This document shows, piece by piece, positions 1 to 8,914 of a DNA stretch of 64,000 nucleotides; position 1 is the stretch's first letter, and every line of letters begins with the position of its first letter. The stretch comes from Neoroseomonas lacus (lineage in GTDB: Bacteria > Pseudomonadota > Alphaproteobacteria > Acetobacterales > Acetobacteraceae), in NCBI RefSeq assembly GCF_014644535.1, contig NZ_BMKW01000012.1, positions 124,001-188,000 of the forward strand, given 5' to 3'. Made by a program: the position numbers and the translations under genes. Below the pieces are notes generated by a model. That model made no database searches. It saw only the letters and a program-made list of their open reading frames with translations, and was not told the origin of the DNA.

Positions 1-7
1 GCCCGCA

Positions 8-28
8 CGCCAAGTCGCTTTGACTTGG
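8..28. terminator. Possible stem-loop upstream of lepA
   Basis: A 7-bp inverted repeat (CCAAGTC, loop GCTTT, GACTTGG) lies at the left edge. It could terminate a gene that ends before the window. There is no T-tract, so this is a weak call. Confidence 0.3.
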
Positions 29-100
29 GGGCCGACTGCCCTATGTCCCCCCTTATGACAGGCGGGTGCGCCCTTGCGCCCGTCCCGACGCCGGATTCCC

Positions 101-1906
101 ATGACCGACACGCCGCTTGAACTGATCCGCAACTTCTCCATCGTCGCGCATATCGACCATGGGAAGTCCACGCTCGCCGATCGCCTGATCCAGACGACCG
201 GGACGGTGGCCGCGCGCGACATGAAGGAACAGCTGCTCGACAGCATGGATATCGAGCGCGAGCGCGGCATCACCATCAAGGCGCAGACCGTCCGCATCAG
301 CTACCCGGCGAAGGACGGCAAGACCTACGTCCTGAACCTGATGGACACGCCGGGCCATGTCGACTTCGCCTATGAGGTCAGCCGGTCGCTCGCCGCCTGC
401 GAGGGGTCGCTGCTGGTGGTCGATGCCTCCCAGGGGGTCGAGGCGCAGACGCTGGCCAATGTGTACCAGGCACTGGATGCCGGGCATGAGATTGTGCCGG
501 TGCTCAACAAGATCGACCTGCCGGCGGCCGAACCCGACCGCGTGAAGCAGCAGATCGAGGATGTCATTGGCCTTGATGCCTCCGACGCGGTGATGATCAG
601 CGCCAAGACCGGGCTGAACATCGAGGGCGTGCTGGAGGCGATCGTCACCCGGCTGCCGCCGCCCAAGGGCGATCCGTCCAAGACGCTGACCGCGCTGCTG
701 GTCGACAGTTGGTACGACGCCTATCTGGGCGTGGTGGTGCTGGTGCGGGTGCGCGATGGGCATCTGCGCAAGGGCCAGCGCATCCGGATGATGTCGAACG
801 GCGCCGTTCATACGGTGGAGCAGGTTGGTGTCTTCACGCCGAAGATGGTCGCCTGCGAGAGCCTCGGGCCGGGCGAGATGGGCTTCGTCACGGCCGCCAT
901 CAAGACCGTGGCCGACACCAATGTGGGCGACACCATCACCGATGACCGCAACCCGGCGACCGAGGCACTGCCGGGCTTCAAGCCGTCCATCCCGGTGGTG
1001 TGGTGCGGGCTGTATCCCGTCGATGCCGATGATTTCGAGAAGCTGCGCGAGAGCGTGGCCAAGCTGCGGCTGAACGACAGCAGCTTCCATTATGAGATGG
1101 AGACCTCGGCGGCGCTTGGCCTCGGCTATCGCTGCGGCTTCCTTGGGCTGCTGCATCTGGAGATCGTGCAGGAGCGGCTGTCGCGCGAATTCGACCTTGA
1201 CCTGATCGCGACCGCGCCCTCCGTCGTCTACAAGCTGAAGCGGACGAATGGCGAGGAGTTCGATCTGCACAACCCGGCCGACATGCCGGACCCGAGCGTC
1301 ATTGCCGAGATCCAGGAGCCGTGGATCAAGGCGACGATCATGGTGCCGGACGAATACCTCGGCCCGGTGCTGACGCTGTGCAACGAGCGCCGCGGGCGGC
1401 AGGTGGAACTGACCTATGTCGGCAGCCGTGCGATGGCGGTCTACATGCTGCCGCTGAACGAGGTGGTGTTCGACTTTTATGACCGCCTGAAATCCATCAG
1501 CCGCGGCTATGCGAGCTTCGACTATGCGATGGAGGGCTACGAGGCCGGCGACCTGGTGAAGATCTCGATCCTGGTGAATGCCGAGCCGGTGGATGCGCTG
1601 TCCTTCATGGCGCACCGCACCCAGGCGGACCGTCGTGGCCGGCAGATTTGCGAGAAGCTGAAGGAGCTGATCCCGCGCCAGCTGTTCAAGATCCCGATCC
1701 AGGCGGCGATCGGCGGGCGCGTGATCGCGCGCGAGACCATTTCCGCAATGTCCAAGGACGTGACGGCGAAGTGCTATGGCGGCGACATCAGCCGCAAGCG
1801 CAAGCTTCTGGACAAGCAGAAGGAAGGCAAGAAGCGCATGCGGCAATTCGGCAAGGTCGAGATTCCGCAAAGCGCCTTCATTGCCGCTCTGAAGATGGAT
1901 GCGTGA
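101..1906 (+). CDS. lepA: Elongation factor 4 (back-translocating GTPase LepA)
   Basis: Ribosome-associated translational GTPase that acts on stalled or mis-translocated 70S ribosomes in the cytoplasm. The 601-aa product has the usual family length. The P-loop [10 protein letters not shown] sits at residues 16-25, followed by the switch II motif DTPGHVDF and the NKID guanine-recognition motif. The C-terminal end, rich in Lys/Arg ([20 protein letters not shown]), is typical of the LepA-specific domain. The reading frame is open further upstream, but the [21 protein letters not shown] start matches family N-termini, so I chose the ATG at 101. It is a single gene with no coupled neighbour. Confidence 0.97.
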   Translation: MTDTPLELIRNFSIVAHIDHGKSTLADRLIQTTGTVAARDMKEQLLDSMDIERERGITIKAQTVRISYPAKDGKTYVLNLMDTPGHVDFAYEVSRSLAACEGSLLVVDASQGVEAQTLANVYQALDAGHEIVPVLNKIDLPAAEPDRVKQQIEDVIGLDASDAVMISAKTGLNIEGVLEAIVTRLPPPKGDPSKTLTALLVDSWYDAYLGVVVLVRVRDGHLRKGQRIRMMSNGAVHTVEQVGVFTPKMVACESLGPGEMGFVTAAIKTVADTNVGDTITDDRNPATEALPGFKPSIPVVWCGLYPVDADDFEKLRESVAKLRLNDSSFHYEMETSAALGLGYRCGFLGLLHLEIVQERLSREFDLDLIATAPSVVYKLKRTNGEEFDLHNPADMPDPSVIAEIQEPWIKATIMVPDEYLGPVLTLCNERRGRQVELTYVGSRAMAVYMLPLNEVVFDFYDRLKSISRGYASFDYAMEGYEAGDLVKISILVNAEPVDALSFMAHRTQADRRGRQICEKLKELIPRQLFKIPIQAAIGGRVIARETISAMSKDVTAKCYGGDISRKRKLLDKQKEGKKRMRQFGKVEIPQSAFIAALKMDA

Positions 1907-2049
1907 CAACACTGTAGCGGGCGGAGGCTGGCCGGGCGCAGCCTTCGGCTTCATGACCCGGAACTGCCCTTGACTTGCATTGGCGTTCGCCCAATTGCCT
2001 TGGGCGGCCGCTGCGGGCCCGTCGCCTCCGCAGCTTCAGGAGGACGCCC

Positions 2050-3039
2050 ATGACAAGTATTTCCCGCCGCGCGCTTTCCGTCGCGATCACTGCGGTTGCC
2101 GCGGGCCTCGCCACGCCGGCTTTAGCGCAGGCGAATTTCCCCAACCGACCGATCTCGATGGTGATCCCGTTCGCGGCCGGCGGACCGACTGACACGGTCG
2201 GACGCCTGATCGCCCAGGCGATGGGCGCGGATCTCGGGCAGCCGGTGGTGGTCGAGAACAGTGGGGGCGCTGGCGGCACGATCGGTGCGCAGCGCGTCGC
2301 GAGCGCGCGTCCGGATGGGTATACCATCCTGCTGCACCACATCGGCATGGCGACGATCCCGACACTGTACCGTCGGTTGGCTTATGACCCGGTGAACGGC
2401 TTCGAGCCGATCGGCATGGTGACCGAGGTGCCGATGACGCTGATCGCCCGGCGCAACATCGAGGCGACCAACCTGTCTGAACTCGTTGCGCTGATCCGCC
2501 AGCGGGGTGAGGGGCTGAACTACGCCAATGCCGGCATCGGCGCGGCAAGCCATCTGTGCGGGTTGCTGCTGATGAAGGCTGTCGACACGCGGATGACGAC
2601 GGTGCCGTACCGCGGTACTGGCCCGGCGATGAATGACCTTGTGTCCGGCACGGTCGACCTGATGTGCGACCAGACCACCAACACGACCGAGCAGATCCGC
2701 GCCGGCACGGTGCGTGCCTTTGCCGTGACGACGCCTGAGCGCATTGCGGCGTTGCCCGACCTGCCGACCTCGGCCCAGGGCGGTCTGCCGGGCTTCGAGG
2801 TAAGCGTGTGGCACGGTCTCTATGCGCCGCGTGGTACGCCGGCGGCGATCGTGGCGCGGCTGAACCAGGCGCTGGTGAAGGCGCTGCAGGACCCGGCGGT
2901 GGCGAGCCGATTCGCCGATCTGGGCACTGCACCTGTGCCGATTGCGCGGGCGACGCCGGAGGTTCATCGGGCATTCTGGCAGGCTGATATCGCGAAGTGG
3001 CGGCCGCTGATCCAAGCGGCGGGACAGTTTGCCGATTGA
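2050..3039 (+). CDS. Bug/TctC-family tripartite tricarboxylate transporter receptor
   Basis: Periplasmic solute receptor of the Bug (TctC) family, which binds small carboxylates. The 329-aa protein starts with a clear signal peptide (SRRALSVAITAVAAGLATPALAQA). The family hallmark follows: NRPISMVIPFAAGGPTDTVGR, then ARPDGYT and the PYRGTGPA segment. An AGGAGG ribosome-binding site about 7 nt upstream supports the ATG at 2050 over upstream codons. No tctA or tctB membrane gene is adjacent, so this is an orphan receptor, which is common in bacteria where this family is expanded. The ligand cannot be told from sequence. Confidence 0.92.
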   Translation: MTSISRRALSVAITAVAAGLATPALAQANFPNRPISMVIPFAAGGPTDTVGRLIAQAMGADLGQPVVVENSGGAGGTIGAQRVASARPDGYTILLHHIGMATIPTLYRRLAYDPVNGFEPIGMVTEVPMTLIARRNIEATNLSELVALIRQRGEGLNYANAGIGAASHLCGLLLMKAVDTRMTTVPYRGTGPAMNDLVSGTVDLMCDQTTNTTEQIRAGTVRAFAVTTPERIAALPDLPTSAQGGLPGFEVSVWHGLYAPRGTPAAIVARLNQALVKALQDPAVASRFADLGTAPVPIARATPEVHRAFWQADIAKWRPLIQAAGQFAD

Positions 3040-3103
3040 TGTGAAAAGGGCGCGGCCAATGGGTTGCCCTAGGGCCGCTCCCTGACTATGGTCCGCGCCC
3101 TCC

Positions 3104-3194
3104 GGACAGGTGGCCGAGCGGTCGAAGGCGCGCGCCTGGAAAGTGCGTATACGTCAAAAGCGTATCGTGGGTTCGAATCCCACCCTGTCCGCCA
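3104..3194 (+). tRNA. tRNA-Ser (anticodon GGA)
   Basis: Class II tRNA of about 91 nt. The 7-bp acceptor arms GGACAGG (3104-3110) and CCTGTCC (3184-3190) pair perfectly, followed by discriminator G and encoded CCA. The anticodon loop CTGGAAA presents GGA (reads UCC) between paired CGCGC/GTGCG arms. A long variable arm (ACGTCAAAAGCGT) and the T-loop GGTTCGAATCC follow. Serine tRNA genes are frequent integration targets, and the decayed integrase island begins directly after it. Confidence 0.95.
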
Positions 3195-3549
3195 TTTCCC
3201 CTACTAGATATGGTCTCCGCCCGAGGCCCTCGCGCCGTGGGGCGCAGTTATCCTGCGGGTTCGGCGCCCGACCTGTTGACAGGCTGCGCCCGCGAGCGGC
3301 CCCGGTCACGTCTCCGGAGGCCCGATTCTCTCCGCACCTGTTGACCGGGCTGATTTCGTACGCGGGAAAAGGCGCTTGAAAAACAGCGACGTGAGGCCCG
3401 TTGCCGGCGGCCGAGTTCGCATTCGCGCTGGGACATCCAAGCGCTTCCGATGAGCATCACCCGCGTGGCACTCCCATCAACCCACCAAGGCCGTGGTTGC
3501 CAGCGCGCGGTCAGGAGGACAGCACGACGGCCCAGGCGCCACGCCACAC
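3195..3549. other. Gene-free stretch directly after tRNA-Ser
   Basis: About 355 bp between the tRNA and the first island remnant. No reading frame here has recognisable protein content, and I see no strong hairpin or repeat. It probably represents the left junction of the decayed island. Confidence 0.4.
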
Positions 3550-4443
3550 CTACCCGTCACGCCGACGGCGCCCGCGCGACAGCAGGATGTAGGATCCCGA
3601 GTCCGGGGAATACTCCAGCAACGGCAACCAGCTCTGATGCTGCACTGCGCCGTCCTGCCGCGACGCCACCACGGCTTCTGACTCGTGCTCCGGGATCAAA
3701 CCCAGCACCAGGCTCCAGGCCTCGCCCGCCTCGTCATCGCTAAGCTCTTCTGGCCCGAGTTCCGGGACCCATTTGTCAGGGGGGCCGAACTCGTACTCGA
3801 ACTGCTCGATCAGGGGACGCTCGATCTCGACCGTGACCTGCTGCTTCCCAGCACTAAGTGCCGGGCGGAACGGGCGTGGAGCGCGGTGGAGCACGAATCC
3901 GCGGTCCACGAACCAGTCGGTGTTGATTTCGGCTGCACCCGACCGAGCATCGATCGCCTGCACCTTGCCGCGCAACGCGTGCCTAGCTGTCCCGCGGGCC
4001 GCGAGGGCCGCGCGCGGCGAGGCCGGGAGTTGATCGAAGAGCAACAAGTGCACCTCAGCATCAATGGCGCTCACCCGTTCGATGCGCTTGTCAATTTCGA
4101 AGTACAGTGCCTGGCCGACCACAGGCGCGCGCTCGGACCCGCACTGCGCTACCACCAGAAGCGTTCGCCCGCCAGCTGGGCGAGGCTGGTCGTCGCCGAT
4201 GAAGGCCCGCAGGCGGTCCAGCCAATCAGCATACCAGCGGGCGTAGGCCTCCTTCAGATTTGTGTCGTAGAGAGTCGAGTCGTCGTAAGCTGCCTCGATG
4301 TGCGTGCGGATGTCAGCGAAGGCCGGCTCAGTGGCAGGGCCCTCTAGCAGCACCGAAGCCTCGCCATTCATGCCGCGCAGCGCGAAGCCCGTGAGGTTGT
4401 GGGAGCCGACGCGCTGCGATGCGAAATGACCTCGGACGGCGTC
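3550..4443 (-). pseudogene. PLD-like domain protein, N-terminally truncated remnant
   Basis: The minus-strand frame is open from about 4443. A later ATG at 4371 would give 273 aa, but residues upstream of that ATG read GSHNLTGFALRG, which resembles the second half of a phospholipase D (HKD-type) motif block. This suggests that only the C-terminal part of a larger protein survives. The frame is closed by TGA just upstream of 4443, and no HxK half is present. The rest (EGPATEPAFADIRTHIEAAYDD...) is soluble and acidic, with no further domain I can name. It is antisense to the start of the small HTH-like gene, so the 5' part was probably lost by deletion. It could instead be a short expressed protein of unknown function. 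Confidence 0.5.
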
Positions 4444-4707
4444 TCAGCGAAGACCATCATGCGCTGGACGGGCGCCAGCGAACGCGCTGTGAAGGGATGG
4501 TTCGGCGGAAAGCGTGGCCCGCGCGGTGAACACCTCATCGCCCTGATGGCCGGGTCCGATGCCGTCTTCCTCGCTGTGCTGCGCCTCGCGCAACGTGATC
4601 GCTTTGAGCCTTCGCCGGATCTGGACGCAGTCAGGGACTATCTCCGGCAGGCCTTGTCGGCGCTGGATGAGGCGGGCTCTAATGTCGGCCCAGAGAGTAC
4701 CGAGTGA
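4426..4707 (+). CDS. Small helix-turn-helix-like island protein
   Basis: A 93-aa product (frame open back to 4399). Its core, SAKTIMRWTGASERAVKGW followed by GGKRGPRGEHLIAL, resembles small conserved proteins that sit near integrases and mobile regions in alphaproteobacteria and are thought to carry a lambda-repressor-like HTH. That resemblance is from memory of the motif and not from a search. The C-terminal part is acidic and probably helical. The gene lies between the PLD remnant (opposite strand, overlapping 5' ends) and the convergent HipB-like gene. It may be N-terminally trimmed, since homology seems to begin before the first ATG. Confidence 0.5.
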   Translation: MTSDGVSAKTIMRWTGASERAVKGWFGGKRGPRGEHLIALMAGSDAVFLAVLRLAQRDRFEPSPDLDAVRDYLRQALSALDEAGSNVGPESTE

Positions 4708-4731
4708 TGGCCGGCCGTTCGGCAGTAGGCC

Positions 4732-5745
4732 TCAGCGAGAACGACTGTTGAGCAGCCGATCGACTTCCGCCTTTACTCGGCTCTCAGAAAGACCAACAAC
4801 GCCGAAGCGTTCGTAGAGCGAGGAGACCAGTGGAAAGAGGTGCTCAGCCAGACGAGCAGTGACGCCCTGGGCAGGGATGGCAGTCTCAAGCATTGCCTCA
4901 TCGCTCCGAGCGGCATGCCCCTCGATCAGGAGATCGGCCAAGGGGTTTGCCCAAGAGCGCAGTACGCGGCCGCCTAGCCCGGAGTATAACGCTCTGAAGC
5001 GGATCGTCAGCGGTGCGCGGTCATTCCCTCGCATGAGCGCGCCGAATTTCTCGGCATGCAGCAGTGCCTCGCCCATGCGCCATATGGGCAGCGTCGTATC
5101 CATGATTGTGCCTGGCGAGAACGTCTCCTGGCTGTCTTCTTGGTATCCACGGATAAGGAAGAGCCGGCCGCTCGGCGCCGCGCGCCAGAAATCGCTGTGG
5201 GCTGCATCACTGAAGCCACGTTCAATGCCCTCATGCCCTTCAGGGGCAAGCCAGCACTCAATCGTGCCGTCCACTTCGCGCGGCGCGATCTCGGGCCTCT
5301 GTGGAACCCAGAACACTGGCCACCCCGTATGCCTCGTCACCGCCTTGTCGAGGATTTCCTCGAAGGCTGTAAGGCTGAGTGTTTTCAAATCGCCTTCGAC
5401 GCAGTAATCGAAGCGATACCAGCCATGCGGGAACCGCCCGGGCGAGTCTTTCGGCAGCCCTTCCGTCAGCCTGCGCCAACGCTCGAATGCTTCGCGCACA
5501 AATGCTTCCTGCGCTCCCTGCTCGGTTTGCTCGTCTACCAGACCGACGACGCGCAAGATGTCGAACGCCTTGGACAAGGTGAGCGTCGTTTCTCCGCGCT
5601 CGAAGGTTGCCATAGTCGGAACGCTGACGCTCGCCAGCGCGGCGTGCTCCCGCTGAGTAAGCTTCTCGGCCTTTCGTCGCCGCAAGGCCTCGTCGACCAG
5701 CGCTCGCCAGTTCAACGGCGCTATTCCCCAAGGATTCTCAGACAT
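4732..5745 (-). CDS. HipB-like XRE-family regulator with a large C-terminal domain
   Basis: A 337-aa protein. Residues about 25-70 (KLTQREHAALASVSVPTMATFERGE...) form an XRE-type HTH as in HipB antitoxins. Classical HipB is only about 90-100 aa. Here roughly 240 extra residues follow (for example PVFWVPQRPEI, LFLIRGYQEDS, PIWRMGEALLHAEKF), resembling the C-terminal part of some AlbA_2/Schlafen-type regulator proteins; I regard that link as tentative. Its start overlaps the end of hipA by 25 bp, so the two are translationally linked. It is expected to repress the pair and neutralise HipA. The order toxin-then-antitoxin is the reverse of the usual hipBA. Confidence 0.7.
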   Translation of the reverse strand: MSENPWGIAPLNWRALVDEALRRRKAEKLTQREHAALASVSVPTMATFERGETTLTLSKAFDILRVVGLVDEQTEQGAQEAFVREAFERWRRLTEGLPKDSPGRFPHGWYRFDYCVEGDLKTLSLTAFEEILDKAVTRHTGWPVFWVPQRPEIAPREVDGTIECWLAPEGHEGIERGFSDAAHSDFWRAAPSGRLFLIRGYQEDSQETFSPGTIMDTTLPIWRMGEALLHAEKFGALMRGNDRAPLTIRFRALYSGLGGRVLRSWANPLADLLIEGHAARSDEAMLETAIPAQGVTARLAEHLFPLVSSLYERFGVVGLSESRVKAEVDRLLNSRSR

Positions 5746-6887
5746 GCGTTTGTCACGATCTCTGCGAAACGGGTTACGAAGCCGTCCGGGCCTTCCGCCG
5801 CGGGCGGAGTGATGATCGGCGCGGCCTTGCGCACCTGCCGCTTGAGATCCGAGAAGGTCTGGTCGACCGCCCGCGTCGGCAAGCCGATCTCCAGCCCAAA
5901 GCGGCGAAGCAGGGGACCGTCGGCCGCATCCAGATTTACTTTGCGCCCGCCGATAGTGAGCGCCAGCGTCTGATCGAAGCCATCGTAGATCGCGGTATTC
6001 AACACGTCATAGGCAGGCGACAGGCGTAGTCCTGCGGGTGTTTCGAGCAGCGAGAAGTTCTTCAGGTGCGCATCGCAGTTCCCGACGAGCGCGAAGACAA
6101 GCAGGCGGCGGTAGAAGCGCAACAGGTCGATTGGCGGGCGCGCCGAGTACCGTTTGATGATCGACGCAATATCCTCATACGCTGCATCGTACTTGCCCGC
6201 GTAATCCTGCCCGCGCGGTTTGCAAAGGATCTGCGCGCAGTCCTCAAGCCTTAGCTTTTCGCCGCGTGCCCCCCGGTCGAATCGGCTGACGATAAGAGCT
6301 GTCTCTTCGACCACCGACACATGGGCCAGTTCGAACTTCGTGACCTCGTTCGCGCCGAGCACTGCGGCCGTCCAGCGGAGGCTCAGAGCCTCGTTGCGCA
6401 CCAGGGTGTTGATCCGCTCCGAGTTGAACTTGGCAATGTAGGGCGCAAGCCCTTGCGAGGCTGCCGGTCGGAAACCGTTCCCGTCCTTCACCACGAGCAG
6501 CTTCTTCTGGATACCGGAGACCGTCCTGCCGGGGCTCGCCGTCGCCTCAGTGATCTCAGGAGCTGGGGCTATCTCGTCAGGGAGGCGCAGGCTCACAGCG
6601 CCAATGCAGTCTGCGCCATATCGCAGGAGAAGACCGAGGTCGTCTTCCTCGATGACATGAGCGACCCTAGCCTGTTGCTCACGCAGCCAACCTTCTGGTG
6701 CGAGATGCTCGAAGAACGGGTGGAGCCCCCGTGCCCATTCATGTTCCCGCCGAACCGCCGGGAAGCAACAGGCGATGTCCTCGGTCCAGCCCGGGGCGTA
6801 GGTAAAGCGGGTCCCACGGCCGGCCGTCTCTGTGAGGGCGCCTGCTAGCCGGTCCTTATAGAGGATGTCGGCGGTCCGCAAAGCCAT
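5721..6887 (-). CDS. hipA: HipA-family Ser/Thr kinase toxin
   Basis: A 388-aa kinase of the HipA type; characterised members phosphorylate aminoacyl-tRNA synthetases such as GltX and cause growth arrest. Visible motifs: the Gly-loop/autophosphorylation segment SGIQKK (124-129), the ATP-binding Lys in YIAKF (153), the catalytic block GNCDAHLKN (269-277, Asp272 and Asn277), and the metal-binding Asp of SPAYD (294). All key kinase residues are therefore kept and the gene appears intact, unlike its neighbours in the island. It is first in a two-gene unit with the HipB-like gene. The upstream 500 bp is relatively A/T-rich and probably holds the promoter. Confidence 0.85.
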   Translation of the reverse strand: MALRTADILYKDRLAGALTETAGRGTRFTYAPGWTEDIACCFPAVRREHEWARGLHPFFEHLAPEGWLREQQARVAHVIEEDDLGLLLRYGADCIGAVSLRLPDEIAPAPEITEATASPGRTVSGIQKKLLVVKDGNGFRPAASQGLAPYIAKFNSERINTLVRNEALSLRWTAAVLGANEVTKFELAHVSVVEETALIVSRFDRGARGEKLRLEDCAQILCKPRGQDYAGKYDAAYEDIASIIKRYSARPPIDLLRFYRRLLVFALVGNCDAHLKNFSLLETPAGLRLSPAYDVLNTAIYDGFDQTLALTIGGRKVNLDAADGPLLRRFGLEIGLPTRAVDQTFSDLKRQVRKAAPIITPPAAEGPDGFVTRFAEIVTNACLRILGE

Positions 6888-7401
6888 GCTAAATTACGGT
6901 TCCATCTCTTGCCCAAGCCCGGCCAAGTTCGGCCGCCAGGGAAGTTATCGTTTTTCATATGGCTTTCTGGAGCCAAAAAGCAAGATATATCTTCATTCAT
7001 GACGCGGAAGTCCACATAGAGGAGGCGTGCTTTTGCTCGGGCGGACGGACGCCAGCATTTCACTAACCCAATAGAGCCAGAGCTTCACTGAGGCCCCAAC
7101 CGTGGCACCTGCCGGCAGTCTTCCAGGCAACAGGTCGGCGACGGTTCGAACCTGGGCGCACTCCCTCCGCCAGATAACCATTCATCGACTTTCGCAATCA
7201 TCCACCCACATCCAGTGACTCGCTAAAGGCTGTCGGAAATCCGCCATTCTTGTGTCTCCCGCTGCCCGTCTCTGTCCGATGGCATCCCGCTCCAACCGGC
7301 CCTATGTTGTGGGGAAATCGGTGGGGATCGTGGGGTGGGTGTCTCTCTCACCGGCATTTGTGGGGAAAATTCCCGACTCGGGCCGAGGCTGTGGGGCAGA
7401 C
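6888..7401. other. Intergenic region between hipA and the integrase remnant
   Basis: About 510 bp without a supportable gene. The stretch near 6890-7020 is less G/C-rich than its surroundings and should contain the divergent hipA promoter. The right end carries the TGTGGGG repeats described separately. Confidence 0.4.
7307..7396 (+). repeat. TGTGGGG direct repeats upstream of the integrase
   Basis: Copies of TGTGGGG occur at 7308-7314, 7359-7365 and 7390-7396, two of them as TTGTGGGGAAA. Related GTGGGG copies lie near 7321 and 7330. Repeats directly before a P4-type tyrosine integrase are the expected pattern of recombinase arm-type binding sites. Function is inferred from position and spacing only. 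Confidence 0.45.
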
Positions 7402-8720
7402 ATGGCGAGCAAGCAGGCATTGACGGCGTTAGTGGTGCGGCAGGCCGGACCCGGCACCCGTGTGGACGGGTCGGGGCTGATGCTGGTGGTGCAGCGCAGC
7501 GGGTCCGCGACGTGGATGCTCCGCTACAGTATCGCCGGCCGGCGGCGGGACATGGGCCTCGGTTCGGCGCGGGGCTCGGCGCGGTCACCCTTGCGGACGC
7601 GCGGGAACGGGCCGCGCAGGCGCACCGGCTGATCGGCGACGGCATTGACCCCCTCGACCAACGGAAGGCGCAGGTCGACGCCGCAGCCACCGAAACGGCC
7701 CGCACGGCGGCCGGGGATGAGGCCGGTGCCCGGACCTTTGAGCGGGTGGCCGGGCTCTATGTCGCTGCCCATGAAGGCGGCTGGCGCAGCGGCAAGCACG
7801 CGGCACAGTGGACCGCGACCCTGACTACCCACGCCTTTCCCCACATCGGCGCCATGCCGGTGGCGGTGATCGAGACGGCCAACGTGCTGGCTACGCTGCA
7901 ACCGATCTGGGCCACCAAGCCCGAGACGGCCAGCCGGCTGCGTGGGCGGATCGAAGCCATTCTGGACTATGCGCGGGTGCAGGGCTGGCGCCAGGGAGAG
8001 AACCCCACCCGATGGCGTGGCCATCTGGACCATCTGCTTCCCCGCCGCAGCATGATCGCCCCGGTAGAGCATCGCCCCGCGCTGTAGCTGAAGGAAATGC
8101 CGGCCTTCATGCGGGCGCTCAACCGGAAGCCAGGGAACGGCGCGCGGGCGTTGCGCTTCTGTATCCTGACGGCCGCCCGCTCAGGGGAGGGGCGAGGGAT
8201 GATCTGGCGCGAGGTGGACATTTCGTCCCGCGTGTGGACCGTCCCCGCCGCTCGGATGAAGACGCGCCGAGAGCACCGCGTTCCCCTGTCGGAAGCCGCC
8301 CTGGCTGCGTTGTTGGACCAGTTGCCCGATGATGGCAGCAAGCCCGACCCGACCGCACTGGTCTTTCCCGGCCGGCGCCAGGGCCGTCCCTTGTCCGACA
8401 TGACCCTCTCGCAGCTTGTGCGGAGGATGGCGACGGATGGCCTGAAGGACGGCGAGGCCCCGCGTTGGCGCGATGCGGGCGGCGAGGCGGTGACGGTGCA
8501 TGGCTTTCGCAGCACGTTTCGGGACTGGGCCAGTTAGGCGACGGGTCACCCGCACGAAGCTGTCGCGATGGCGCTCGCCCATACTGTGGGGAATAAGGTG
8601 GAAGCAGCCTATCGGCGCGGCGACATGTGCACGAAGCGGGTTCGGCTGATGGAGGATTGGGCGGCCTACAGCCTGCGCTCGCCGGTCGAGGTGCATCACC
8701 TTCCAGGCGCCGCCGGCTGA
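7402..8720 (+). pseudogene. P4-type (DUF4102) tyrosine integrase, broken
   Basis: Begins MASKQALTALVVRQAGPGT with the N-terminal arm-binding domain typical of P4-like integrases. The frame shifts once near 7565-7590 (after MGLGS; resumed as LGAVTLADARERA). An in-frame TAG follows at 8085-8087 and a second at 8535-8537. Reading through, the catalytic set is still visible: Arg in LTAARSGE, HGFR in VHGFRSTFRDWAS, His in ALAHTVGNKV and the nucleophile Tyr in AAYRRGD. The second stop most simply arose as GAG to TAG before ATGHPHE. Original length is about 440 codons. The gene cannot make an active recombinase, so the island is probably immobile. Confidence 0.85.
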
Positions 8721-8914
8721 CCCCCTCCGGGAAAAGTTCGCGTTCTGTGGGGCCGATGACTATGGACCTCCTCCAGCAGGCCATTCGCCAGCAGGCTGCG
8801 CAGGACGCTCTGGCGGGCTGCTGCCGGCAGATGCTTGGGTGGTGCGGCGAGCAGCGCGCCATGCTGTGCCGCCCTGCTGAGGATCACGCGTTGGGTTTCG
8901 GAAGGCTTCGTCAT
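8696..8914 (-). pseudogene. DUF3489-family N-terminal remnant
   Basis: A 72-aa frame starting MTKPSETQRVILSRAAQHGA, followed by SVLRSLLANGLLEEV, which resembles the N-terminus of DUF3489 proteins (usually well over 100 aa). The remainder (PHRTRTFPGGGQPAAPGR) has no family similarity and runs into the integrase end. It is probably a truncated copy. The assignment is from motif memory only. Confidence 0.4.

Noticed and set aside
53..1954. 633-codon open frame antisense to lepA
   Set aside because: Same shadow effect; composition is abnormal and there is no ribosome-binding site or family.
3110..3379. Frame starting MAERSKARAWKVRIRQKRIV on the plus strand
   Set aside because: It is the translation of tRNA-Ser itself, a well-known false gene.
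7226..7245. TCCGCCATT shared with the tRNA-Ser 3' end as a possible attachment-site copy
   Set aside because: Only 9 bases match, and position relative to the integrase would leave the gene outside the element.
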